From Crossaster papposus (taxonomy: Eukaryota > Echinodermata > Asteroidea > Velatida > Solasteridae), in contig JBAIAA010000446.1 in NCBI GenBank assembly GCA_037893245.1, positions 992,001 to 1,056,000 of the forward strand: a stretch of DNA of 64,000 nucleotides, given 5' to 3'. Under the pieces are notes generated by a model. That model worked only from the letters and a program-made list of their open reading frames with translations, searched no databases and had not been told where the DNA came from. Both the position numbers and the translations under genes were made by a program. Of this stretch, positions 1-10,587 are shown in pieces (positions within the stretch are counted from its first letter, which is position 1; every line of letters starts with the position of its first letter).

Positions 1-1740
1 TGATAAGGCCGCGCAAGATGAAGATTGTGTTTCAAAAACGGCTAATGCGCATGCGGCTTGAAATTACGCACAAGTTTATCCGCCATCTTGTAACAGTCGC
101 GTTTGCGGAACGGGCATAGTTTTCACTTTTTTACAGAAATTGGCCAAGATTCGACCGGTTTTTGGTTTGTTACAGCTGGGTGAGTTGATACAGTACTCAT
201 ACAAATTTGTTGTTGGGGTAGACCGTGCGGCAGTATGGAGTTATTACCCGGAATTTGTGCACGGTTTCTATTGTTTAACGGCGGTTAACCTGTATAAACC
301 CTCTCTATCTATGGGGCTCCGCCCTATGGGCGTCGGGAGACCCAGAGTTCTAGGGGTACATCGACGGCACTGGCCGTCGTGGCCGCCGTGTAATTCGAGG
401 CCTGGCATGTCGGGGAATCAGATTGTCATTTTATTAACTACTCTTTTTTTAGGCTTGCTTGAGCTGCACCAATGAAGCTTGTTGACGCTACAATGAAGAG
501 CATGCTGTGAAACACTTCCAGGAGACCAAACACCATTGAAGTCAATGACAGATATGTGTTTTGGTGAGTTAGGGTGCCATACTCTACAAACAATTGGTTG
601 GTCACCACTCAAAATCGATAATTACACATTTGATGTGAAACTGCCTTGTTGAATTTACTAGAAACCATAACTATATCCTGGCAAATTCAAACACCATATG
701 TGACCTGTTCCCACGAAACCCGGACAAAGTAGCAAAAATAAAAATTGAGTTTAGGCTATTTTCAAATTCTCCAGCTATTCAGCTTTCTAATGATATATAA
801 TTTGTATAGTTTTTCCCTCCATATGATCCCATGTGAAGGAATTTAGACCCCAGCTTTCACCCACCCATAAACAATTATTACGAGAAAACGAGAGCTGTGT
901 TCACAGGAAAAAACTCCACAAACACGTGGTGAATGTAATGTACACGCGTCAGCGCACTCCACAAGGTCAATCCAAAACCCCATAGCAACCACTGTGTTCT
1001 TATTATTGGATTAATCTGACAATTGGCACACATCAAGAACATCTCTCGACAAATATTTTCTGAAAGTTTGAACAAAGTTTATTCAATAATGCAAAAGTTA
1101 TGACAGTTTATTTCTGTAGTGTTTTAAGTGAAATAAAAATATATCGGCACATCCACAAAAAATACTACAGGTACATGTACGTATACATGTACATGTACTT
1201 TACAAACACATTTTCTGTACACGTGTACATTGTTTTGTATTGTGCTTATTTGTGTACGACCTTATGTTGAATTATAGTGATCTGATATTTTGATTACTTT
1301 ACCGGTTAATGCATTTTTTTGTATTGAACAAAAATAGATGAACCAAAACATAAACAAAGTTTCAATGTGACTGGCATTAGCAATTATTAGGCCAATTAAA
1401 CGTTACTGAAAATGTAAAAACTAATACCAGTACTTTAGATGCGTCACCTTTACTTCTATTAAAATTGTTAACTAAACTGTCAAGTACATGTATCTTTGGC
1501 AATGGTACAGCGTGAACTTTCGCAAAACGTTTTATAATATTTTCCAAATACAGGTACATGTATTTTGATTATTTTAAAATGTCGGCTATCTAGAGTATAC
1601 ATACATCTATACTGTTTTCTTTCTGCAATTTAATAGGCTTCTGGCACTATGTATCACACACTTTAATAAGGGTCACATGACATTCATAATAATGCAGCTA
1701 CCAGCTCTGCTTGTACAGACAAAAATCATAATGGACACCG
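1..1740. other. No gene recognised
   Basis: AT-rich sequence with a GC-rich patch near 290-420. No open frame here has exon-like boundaries or a recognisable domain. The segment 692-730 reappears in reverse complement near 24914-24952, so part of it belongs to a dispersed repeat. TACATG-type microsatellite begins near 1170 and becomes dense after 1855. Confidence 0.5.
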
Positions 1741-1955
1741 GATTACTATTAATAGAACATCAACAAAAATATAGTATGTCCATGTATGCATACGTAGTGG
1801 TTAACCCCCACCCCCTCCCCCCCCCCCCAAGTTTCAAGCATGTAAGTATGTACAGTACATGTATGTAAAATGTACATGTACATGTAAAATATACATGTAC
1901 ATTGTACATGTACATGTACATTATACATGTTACATGTACATGTTACATGTTACCA

Positions 1956-2197
1956 TTAACCAGTTCTCGCCGGATGACGTATATAAACGCAAACATTTCC
2001 CCAGATTCAAAACGGATGACGCATAAACACGCCAAGTTCAAGTTCGGAAATGTATGTCAGCAGCGGGCAAGGCCGGAAATGCGTGGGTGTGCTTCCCGGC
2101 ACTATCAGCCTGAACACGCTTCGGATTGAGTTTCGTTAAAAATAATCCCGCCCGTGGGCTCGGCGATGTTAAAATAATCCCGGCGCGAACTGGTTAA
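1956..2197. mobile_element. MITE with TTAA target site, copy 1
   Basis: TTAA at both ends (1956-1959 and 2194-2197) flanks a 234-bp core. The core starts CCAGTTCTCGCCGG and ends CCGGCGCGAACTGG, an imperfect inverted terminal repeat of about 14 bp. TTAA target duplication is typical of piggyBac- and Kolobok-type elements. There is no coding capacity, so this is a non-autonomous derivative. The family assignment is inference. Confidence 0.7.
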
Positions 2198-2416
2198 TAG
2201 AACATCCAAAAAAATATAGTATGTCCATGTATGCATACGTAGTGGTTAACCCCCACCCCCCCCCCCCCCCCCCCCCCCCCCCTCACCCCCAGTTTCAAGC
2301 ATGTAAGTATGTACAGTACCGGTACATGTATGTAAAATGTACATGTACATGTAAAATATACATGTACATTGTACATGTACCTTATACATGTTACATGTAC
2401 ATGTTACATGTTACTA

Positions 2417-2658
2417 TTAACCAGTTCGCGCCGGATGACGTATATAAACGCAAACATTTTCCCAGATTCAAAACGGATGACGCATAAACACGCCAAGTTC
2501 AAGTTCGGAAATGTATGTCAGCAGCGGACAAGGCCAGAAATGCGTGGGTTTGCTTCCCGGCACTATCAGCCTGAACACACTTCGGATTGAGTTTCGTTAA
2601 AAATAATCTCGCCCGTGGGCTCGGCGATGTTAAAATAATCCCGGCGCGAACTGGTTAA
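2417..2658. mobile_element. MITE with TTAA target site, copy 2
   Basis: Same element as at 1956-2197, here with a cleaner left terminus (CCAGTTCGCGCCGG). The core is again 234 bp between TTAA sites. It differs from the first copy at only a few positions and lies in the same place within the flanking repeat, so it looks like a product of tandem duplication rather than a second insertion. Confidence 0.7.
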
Positions 2659-2982
2659 TAGAACATCCAAAAAAATATAGTATGTCCATGTATGCATACG
2701 TAGTGGTTAACCCCCACCCCCTCCCCCCCCCCAGTTTCAAGCATGTAAGTATGTACAGTACATGTATGTAAAATGTACATGTACATTTTACATGTACATG
2801 TACATTTTACATGTACATGTACATGTAAAATATACATGTTATGTAAAATATACATGTACATTGTACATGTACATTATACATTGTACATGTTACATGTTAC
2901 ATGTTACATGTACTGTACATACTTACATGCTTGAAACTGAAGTGTTGAATCAACATTATAAGTGTGTGGTCAGTGACTATAC

Positions 2983-3245
2983 TGTAACGCCCGTGCCGGT
3001 TGGGCGGTAGAGGGCGCTGGAGCGATTCCACGGTGGTGGGATCGCCCCGGAAACCCGCCTTGGATTGCGCAAGCGCCGAACTGGTTCTGACCAGTTCTGG
3101 TACCGCGTGATTGTGTGAGCCTGAAGTCCATGTTTGGTTGGCAAGAGATCACAATAAACGGCAGAGAATCACCGGAAATAAAGGAACACTTGCTTCAGGA
3201 GTCTTTCTTGTGTGTGTAGTCGACCCCAGAGAAATCTACGTTACA
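2983..3245 (+). repeat. 5' LTR
   Basis: 263 bp beginning TGTAACGCCC and ending CTACGTTACA, with the short inverted TGTAACG/CGTTACA termini usual for LTRs. AATAAA-type signals occur in its last 120 bp. It appears identical to 20431-20693. Confidence 0.9.
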
Positions 3246-3265
3246 TTGGTGGCAGCGGTGGGATA
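3246..3265 (+). promoter_or_regulatory. Putative primer-binding site
   Basis: TTGGTGGCAGCGGTGGGAT immediately follows the left LTR. The TGG start fits pairing with a tRNA 3' CCA end, as expected for LTR elements. The tRNA identity was not determined. Confidence 0.65.
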
Positions 3266-3686
3266 CAGAAGGACGGGAAAAGACCAGGTGAAGTGTTCAT
3301 GTTTTCTGGAAACCACGATAACACGGCAGCCAACTCGCCCCACGGCGAGAGGGCAGGCCGGGGCGTGGGCCCGGGGAGCGGGGACCAGTCCGGGAGGCTT
3401 TCAGGCACTCCGTGCATGACGCCAGGGGAACTCTAGGGAGGTTATGGGGACTTGGGAGTCTGGAGTTTCCTGGGGGAGGAGTTGGAGAAGGATAGCGGGG
3501 AATTTCGGGACATGCGCCAATGGCTGGGGGCTTCAGTGCGTCCACTCCGATTTGGAGAGAGGGCGCCCTTCTCCATATTTGTCCGGGTCCGCTACCAGGT
3601 CTGTCGGGGGGCCGCCCCATGCTGTAGACGGCGGCGCAGCAGACGGATGGTTCCACGCGGAACAATCCAAAGCTGTGCCCGTGGAT
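3246..3686 (+). other. LTR-element interior, left part
   Basis: GC-rich leader-like sequence with no recognised protein domain. Its end (about 3590-3686) contains a segment, around CCCATGCTGTAGACGGCGGC, that occurs again at about 19630-19720. The LTR-element interior therefore carries an internal direct repeat. The DNA transposon inserted at the end of the first copy. Confidence 0.7.
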
Positions 3687-3696
3687 CCCAGGTAGC

Positions 3697-4757
3697 AAGC
3701 CCATATGGGATTCATATGGGTCCCACATGGGCCAAGATATGGGCCCCACATGGGCAGACCCATATGGGGCCCATAACATTTTGCACCCAAGACCCCCCAT
3801 ATGGGACCCATATGGGCCAGCTCGGATGTCTCATATGGGTCCCATATGGGTAGCATGTGGGGCCCATATGGGCCGAAATATGGGTCCCGTATGGGAGGAC
3901 CCATATGGGCCCCCTAAAATTCCGCATGTATGGGCCCCACATGGGCGGACCCATATGGGCCCCCTAACGTTTTGCACCCAAGACGCATATGGGACCCATA
4001 TGGGCCAGCCCGGGAGGTCTTATACGGGTCCCATATGGGTAGCACGTGGGGCCCATATGGGCCGAGATATGAGTCCCGTATGAGACCCAGGTGGTTCAGC
4101 TGCACATGGGAAGAATGTGGGCTATCCCACATGGGCAAAATATGGGATTAATCTGGGGCCCACGTGGGCCAGCGCAGTATGGGCAGAATATGGGCTATCC
4201 CATAAGGGCATTATTGTGGGGTTCATCTGGGGCCCAGGTGGGCCAAATGTACATGGGAAGAATGTGGGCTATCCCATATGGGCAAAATATGGGATTAATC
4301 TGGGGCCCACGTGGGCCAGCGCAGTATGGGCAGAATATGGGCTATCCCATAAGGGCATTATTGTGGGGTTCATCTGGGGCCCAGGTGGGCCAAATGTACA
4401 TGGGAAGAATGTGGGCTATCCCATATGGGCTAAATATGGGATTAATCTGGGCCCCACGTGGGCCAGCAGTATGGGCAGAATATGGGCTATCCCATATGGG
4501 CATTATTGTGGGGTTCATCTGGGGCCCAGGTGGGCCAAATGTACATGGGAAGAATGTGGGCTATCCCATATGGGCAAAATATGGGATTAATCTGGGCCCC
4601 ACATGGGCCAGCAGTATGGGCAGAATATGGGCTATCCCATAAGGGCATTAATGTGGGGTTCATCTGGGGCCCAGGTGGGCCAAATGTACATGGGAAGAAT
4701 GTGGGCTATCCCATATGGGCAAAATATGGGATTAATCTGGGCCCCAACGTGGGCCAG
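3697..4757. repeat. Left subterminal CCCATATGGG array
   Basis: The first part (to about 4090) is packed with CCCATATGGG, GGGCCCATATGGG and CCCACATGGGC palindromes in repeats of about 240 bp. The second part consists of about 4.5 copies of a 145-147-bp unit containing GGGCCAAATGTACATGGG and GGGCTATCCCAT. The open frames across it exist in several phases and reflect the repeat, not coding. Confidence 0.85.
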
Positions 4758-6218
4758 CAGTATCTAGCTTGTATGATGGTGCCTGTGCTTCAATGATTAG
4801 AATATAAAAGGGACACAAATTTTTCAGGAATATTATTTCAAAAATTTGATAAAATATTTGAAAAAATTTCAAAAGGCAAAAAACTTCCGAAATTGTCTGT
4901 GTTGCTAGTGTAATGCTGACTAACATCCAACTCACTTATATGGGAACACATGAGCAAATGTACATTTACATTTTGTTATAGGACATAAAATCAACTCATT
5001 CACATGTATTTCAATGTATACCATGACCAAAAAGTTAATGCTTGTTTGATGATTTTAATTTTCTTTGAGTTTGGACAACGTCCCTAAATTATAAAGACTA
5101 CATACAATCATGAACATTTATGTCAGGGATGCCAACTTGCTAGAATGGAAACAAATGAAGTAAACAATGAAATATTCAGGGAAGGCCATTAATTTCATAC
5201 TGAACCCAGGAGGCAACTACCACAGCACTACCAAGGAGGCCAAATGAAATATATCTTAAAAATGCAGTGAACTAAATAAATAGCAGTCGGTAGAAAAATT
5301 AATGTGAAAGTCTCTCGGATCGTTTGGCTTTCCATTGACGTGTATAAAACAATTAACACTAGTACTATAGTACACATGTGTGAACATGTATGTTGTTTAG
5401 TCAGTCATGAACTACATATACAATACAACATATAAATGGACTATATTAAAATATAAGTTTTAGTTTTTACAAAGCAACTTTTTTATGGCAGGAAATTCAA
5501 ATTTGCCACTGCTGAGTACCGTGACCGTGATCTGATTCAGTGAATAGTTTATGCAGCAAACACAGACCCAACAACCAGATTCAAGTATGAAATCAATTAA
5601 TTTGACTTCTTTTTAGGTTGCCTACTCAATGTGAATGGATTCTCTTCCCTTTATGCAATATGTTATGATTGTTAGGGTCAATTATGTTCGTGTACTGTGC
5701 AAATTCTCACCTGCCTCATGTCTGTTTTTAATATAAGCCATCCATCTAAAACAGCTAGTGCCAAGGAAATATAAAATTGGCACAAATCCAAAAGACCTTA
5801 TCACATGTATTACTATTGTACAGGGATTATTTTTTTAAATATATGTACTAAAATCATCCGTGAATTTTTACCAGAACATCATCTACAATAATGAAAAATA
5901 AAACTTTAAATGAAAAATGTGTACAAAAATGTCCCTATGAAAAATGTCCCTATCAAAGACGGGGTACCCGTCACATTTAAAAAATATAATATTGGAAATA
6001 CATGAAGACAGATTTCGAGGATAAAGGAAACAATATGTAAAGGTGAAACTGCAAAAGTTCACTCTGTGGCAAACCACTATATGTACTGTGCCACGTGTCA
6101 AACAAATGTGTCCTACTTTTAATCCTAAATAGGCCTAACTCTATTGTTTACCAATGGAATTAAGCCGAAATTTCACGTTATGTAAACAAGGCATTACATA
6201 TTTTTATAGTGTGCATTT
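4758..6218. other. AT-rich transposon interior, no gene seen
   Basis: AT-rich sequence between the left array and the 3' end of the DUF4806-type gene. I see no exon, repeat or domain that I can support. Confidence 0.5.
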
Positions 6219-6370
6219 CATCAGCTTTGTGCAAGAGGGTGAGACTTAAGCACCATATTAAAAAATACTCACTTGTATCAACATTGGAGGAAGTCAACAG
6301 TTGCAGAATCTGAAATTGAGTATTTTTTAAGTATGGCATTTAAATCTCACCCTCTTGCACAATGCTGATG
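6219..6370. repeat. Short inverted-repeat element
   Basis: Arms of about 55 bp, starting CATCAGCTTTGTGCAAGAGG and ending in its near reverse complement (GCACAATGCTGATG). Roughly 45 bp separates the arms. No clear target duplication is visible. It is probably a MITE-like hairpin inserted downstream of the DUF4806-type gene. Confidence 0.65.
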
Positions 6371-6815
6371 AATCTTGCTCCATACAATTTGTCAATAATT
6401 AATATTTGTAAATACCCAAGACAGTTTAACCATTCCTATTGATCGAGAGCCTGTCTTATACTGTTAAGTACATGGCTAGAGAGGATGTGTCAAAAAAGTG
6501 AAGTAAATTGTTGACCAGAAACATTGGTAGAAGGGTGTTTGTTAAAACATGAGTTAAAATCGGGTTTTTTTGACAAGGAAAATTATTTTGTAAAACTCGT
6601 TTTGACATGTTGACCTAAAGGTATTTATGAATGGGTATAAAGATGTGCTTGGCCGGTATTAAATAAGTATGTTTAAAATTGGCTGGGGCCTTGGACGCAG
6701 AAAGTGTCCCTTGCCTTCGGCTCGGGCCATTATCCACATCCAAGCTCCTAGCCGGTTTAAAACGTACCTGTTTAAAACCGGCCAAGCACATATATTTATT
6801 CCCCTAATGAATTAC

Positions 6816-9800
6816 TTAATTACTCAGATCCATTGCAGTTGGGTCATGAGCCTGGTTGTCCCTTTCTTCATCTGTGTTGTCGTCGGCATGTTCTGTCAAC
6901 CTTCTCTTACTTCTCCCCCCTTTCAAATCCCTTGCATTATAGAGGTAGGATGTGATTGCATTCTTGACCTCGTCCTGGGTGGCAGCCTTGGCCTTTCCAT
7001 TTCTTCTAACAGCCCCTGAAAGTGCAAACATTGTATAAGTATTGAGTATCAGCCTGAAAACAGGCCTTTTAAACTGAAATCCATCTTTATGCCATTGTGA
7101 CTTTCCTGATCCAGGAATCATTCAATTGGGGACAGGAATGAATATACCCGTCAATAGACCTAAGACATCAACGTCAACACTTTGTTAATTTACTTGTGTG
7201 CTTTCCTACACTGGGCACTTGCCCCCACCTTGCTCCCAGAGGAAAGTGCCCATGTAAACAAAGTGTGAAGTCATTGTATCTTAAAGGTAGAATACATCAT
7301 TTGCAGATATCGAAAATATTTACTACCGAATTATTAAGAAATATCTTACTAATTTGAAAGTAAATAATGATTCTAGGCATCCAGCAAAATGATTGCGCTA
7401 GATACCCTATAATTATTTCGAAAAATTTAATTTTATCAAGACAAATTTGCGATCGCCGGACGGCGATCCCAAAAAAACAAAGATAACATAAGAATAACTG
7501 CTCGACGCCGGTTGAAAACAAACGCTATTTTTCGTGCTTTTCCCGGCATCCATGATTGTAAAACTTCGGACAGGTCAGTTAAACGATATTTAGTATAAAA
7601 TACAACCCCCCAAATTTACTCATTCGTGATAATTCAAGCAATTACCACTGGTGTATCCTACCTTTAAGGTCTGTCCTATGCAAGATATACACCTAAAAGC
7701 TAAAACCCTAATTTTTGTAGGATGCTAAAATAAAATATTTGAAGAAACTGTTTGGAACTGTTTGGGGACAATGTAATTTCTATTTTTGAAAAAAAACTTT
7801 TAAAAATGCATTTTTTGATAACTGTTGCAATTGTCACAAATTACTAAGAATGGTGAAACATCTGGCATCTGATCAGATGCTACTGTTAGCTAAAGCCCAG
7901 ATTCTGGAGTGTCTAAAGGTATGGAACTGACAGGCCTCATGTGGGAATTGGAACAGCAAGTTCAGGTTGGTGCAGGAAATCTAAAAACACACCAAGGGGG
8001 CCCTTATGTCTGTTGTAATGCTTTAGATGTCACATTTGTATGTTGATTGTTTTCAAATGAACCGAGAACTTCTCACTGACCAAAGCATTTTTGTGTGTGT
8101 ACTCTGCATGGACTCTATTGTCAGGTTATTGAAATCATTTTCAATAGGATTCAAAAAGGGTCGGGCCATATAGTGAATATTGTGTTTTAATACAACAAAT
8201 AATGCGGAATAATGTTTTATTATTATATACTTACGAAGTATGACTTTATTAATCTTTAGAGACTTGAATTCTCTTTTCCCTTTGGCCCCGGTGTAATTAT
8301 ACTGACGTGCCACTTCCGGTGTCAGGATGTTAGACATAACACACTTGGTGGTGCTAGTTACGTCTTTGCCACCAAGTACAGCAAGCCTTGATACCTTTAA
8401 GAAAAAGGACAGAATCACAGTTGTCAGTGAACTATGTACATGTACCTATAGTTTCGTTGCATATTGACAGTAATATTATGTCTAAAATTAATTATTCCAG
8501 GGAATGAGTCCATGTAAGTGTTTATATGTTACAACTTAAAGCAAGAATTAAGAACATTTAAACCAAGAACGGCATATCAGATTCAAACCCATTCATTTGG
8601 AAGCGGGATAGTTATCGTGGTTTTGAAATATACTGCAGTGCACAGCCTGCACATGAAGCCTGCCATAGGACTTGCATCTTCCTTACCAATTGTTTGGCAA
8701 ACTCTTCGTCGTCTAGTTTCACCTCCAATGCCTGTAGATCGTCAGTAGTTGTAACGGGCAGCACTAATCCTAGGTTTGTGTCCAAGGGTTCATCTATCAT
8801 AGTATCAGCTCTCCTTGTACATAGATCATTGAGAAGCGAGGTGTTGTGGTCCACTCTCTTTCTCAGTTCTTTAACCTCCAAGGATAACTCTGTAAGCAGT
8901 TTTATTACTGTCACCTCAAAACCTGAAAGAAGATCACAAAGACAATTTCGAAGATTATTAAAGACTGCAAACAATTCCGACATCCATACATGTAGGGACA
9001 TTATTATGCTAAAGAATTTTTTGAAATGCCAAGTCTACAATGCAAAGTCCAGAAATCGATAGACCGTTAACCCCAGAATTAGATCCTCATGAGTCATCAT
9101 TTACTATCGACTATTTTAAGCTGCCGATATCAAGTATGTAAATAAAATATGCTTACTCTGAAGTGCTATAGTTCTATTTATTTTACTGAATATTTTCTTA
9201 CCGACCACTTTCCACTTTGGGTATAACAGACCTTTTTTGGAAGTTTATGAAGAATCAGAGACTTGTCAATATGGTTTGAATCACGTAGAGTTGTATACAC
9301 TTATTATATACCACTTTGAAGCAGTCCAGTTCCACTCATCCTGCGCGTCTGTTGGCTGTGATGAACAAGGTCTCCAAGTTACCTCAAAAAATGTCAATAC
9401 CTCAATTAAAAGTCATACCTGTATTGGTGCCAGTGGTATTGCTGGCTGTGCGGGATGTAGATGCCACATGTTGGCTGCGTTGTGGAAATGCAGGTACATG
9501 CGGCACCTTTGCCACCTTTGCCTTCTGTTTCTTTGCACGGTCTTCAGGATTTTCCTCTTCTGATGATGATGTAATTTGCTGATACCGAGGTGGGATCCTG
9601 AAAGAAAAGCTGGAATGACAAATTCTTGTGCAGACAAGAAACCAAACTGACATGTGGCATGCATAGAGCTGAATGGCAGGTCAATGTCAGTTCACTTGCT
9701 TGTTGTAGTGAATCTAGTCATAGAGAGACTGTCCTTATACAGAGAAGGTAGCACTTGAAAGCATTACTAAAAGTGAAATTACCGCAGATTGATTTCATAG

Positions 9801-10504
9801 CTACAGCTACGTCATCAGATGAATTGGCTGTAGCTACGAAAGCTTACACTATAATTATTAATTTTAGAAAAAATTATTTCACTACCTTCTCAATGTATCT
9901 AGCAAACAATATAGTTACCGAGACTGGCGTTTTTTTGCTTCTCCATCATCTTCCTCTGTGTCTAGACATGACGTGTCCTGGGCCTTTCTCTCTTTCTCCA
10001 AGATTCCCTCCCAATTATCTGAAATTCAAATCAAAGTTATTTGGCCTTGCCAACCACATGTACATATTTTAGTGGATTTTTAATTGAACTGACCATACGT
10101 TCACCCCAACCAGGGAATATCAGCAATTTTGACTAGAGCAAAGAGAAAAGCTGCCATATATGGCTTTCATTTTTACAAAAATTACCACCATAAACTTTTC
10201 ATACGAATAAAATATTTAAATTCTGAAATAGGTACTTACTGGATGAGGCCAAGAATCGGACAGAGAGATGGTGGAACCATGTAGTCTTGTCTACTGACGC
10301 TTGTTCCTTAGCCATCTTTCGGACTCCCTTGGAGGATGAACGGTCAGGCCACCAACATGAATAGGTAATACTTCCATCCTTCCCTTTTCCAGAGGACATC
10401 CAGGAAGTGGAAACAACTGCAATGCCATCGGAGAATTCCACCACTGCATATTTCTTTTCCAACGGATTGGAATTTTCCTTCCTGAAGTCATGAAAGACGA
10501 ACAC
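6816..10504 (-). CDS. DUF4806-type transposon protein, six exons
   Basis: Exons, in order, are about 10504-10240 (5' limit uncertain), 10018-9919, 9597-9419, 8922-8687, 8394-8235 and 7015-6816. Every junction is a GT/AG pair, all phases agree, and the product is about 380 residues. The N-terminal exon reads KKYAVVEFSDG...VVSTSWM...WWPD, the pattern I know from the start of DUF4806-type proteins. A Ser/Glu/Lys-rich linker follows. The last three exons carry LPVTTTDDLQALEVKL, LAVLGGKDV, ARQYNYTGAKGKREF and AVRRNGKAKAAT, which fit the DUF4806 core in order. No biochemical function is established as far as I know. Sharing a transposon with a transposase suggests an accessory DNA-binding or regulatory role (inference). 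A non-ATG start and an acceptor-like site at 10482-10484 suggest a missing 5' exon. A MITE sits in the last intron. Confidence 0.75.
7281..7667. mobile_element. MITE with TTAA target site, in last intron
   Basis: TTAA at both ends encloses a 379-bp core. Its termini are AGGTAGAATACATCATTTGC and the near-inverse GTGTATCCTACCT. There is no coding capacity. A sequence resembling its right end occurs near 57827-57870. It lies in the intron between exons 8394-8235 and 7015-6816. Confidence 0.7.
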
Positions 10505-10587
10505 GAAACTATTTTCATCTCGTGAATTTTGGAATCGCCATTAACATGTGTAAAACCAAGGGTGGCCTGACATTCTAGATGTACTGT

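Larger units (their letters stand above)
1750..2939. repeat. Triplicated ACATGT / poly-C block
   Basis: A block starting with the phrase GTATGTCCATGTATGCATAC occurs three times, at about 1774, 2219 and 2680. Each copy continues through a poly-C tract, the phrase AGTTTCAAGCATGTAAGTAT and a long TACATG microsatellite. The first two copies each carry the same TTAA-flanked MITE, so the block was probably tandemly duplicated after that insertion (period about 445-460 bp). The third copy ends at 2910-2938 with the reverse complement of its AGTTTCAAGC phrase, giving a palindromic block. Confidence 0.8.

Noticed and set aside
4091-4642. 183-codon Gly/Trp/Met-rich frame
   Set aside because: It lies inside the left palindromic array of the transposon. 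Overlapping frames give the same low-complexity peptide.
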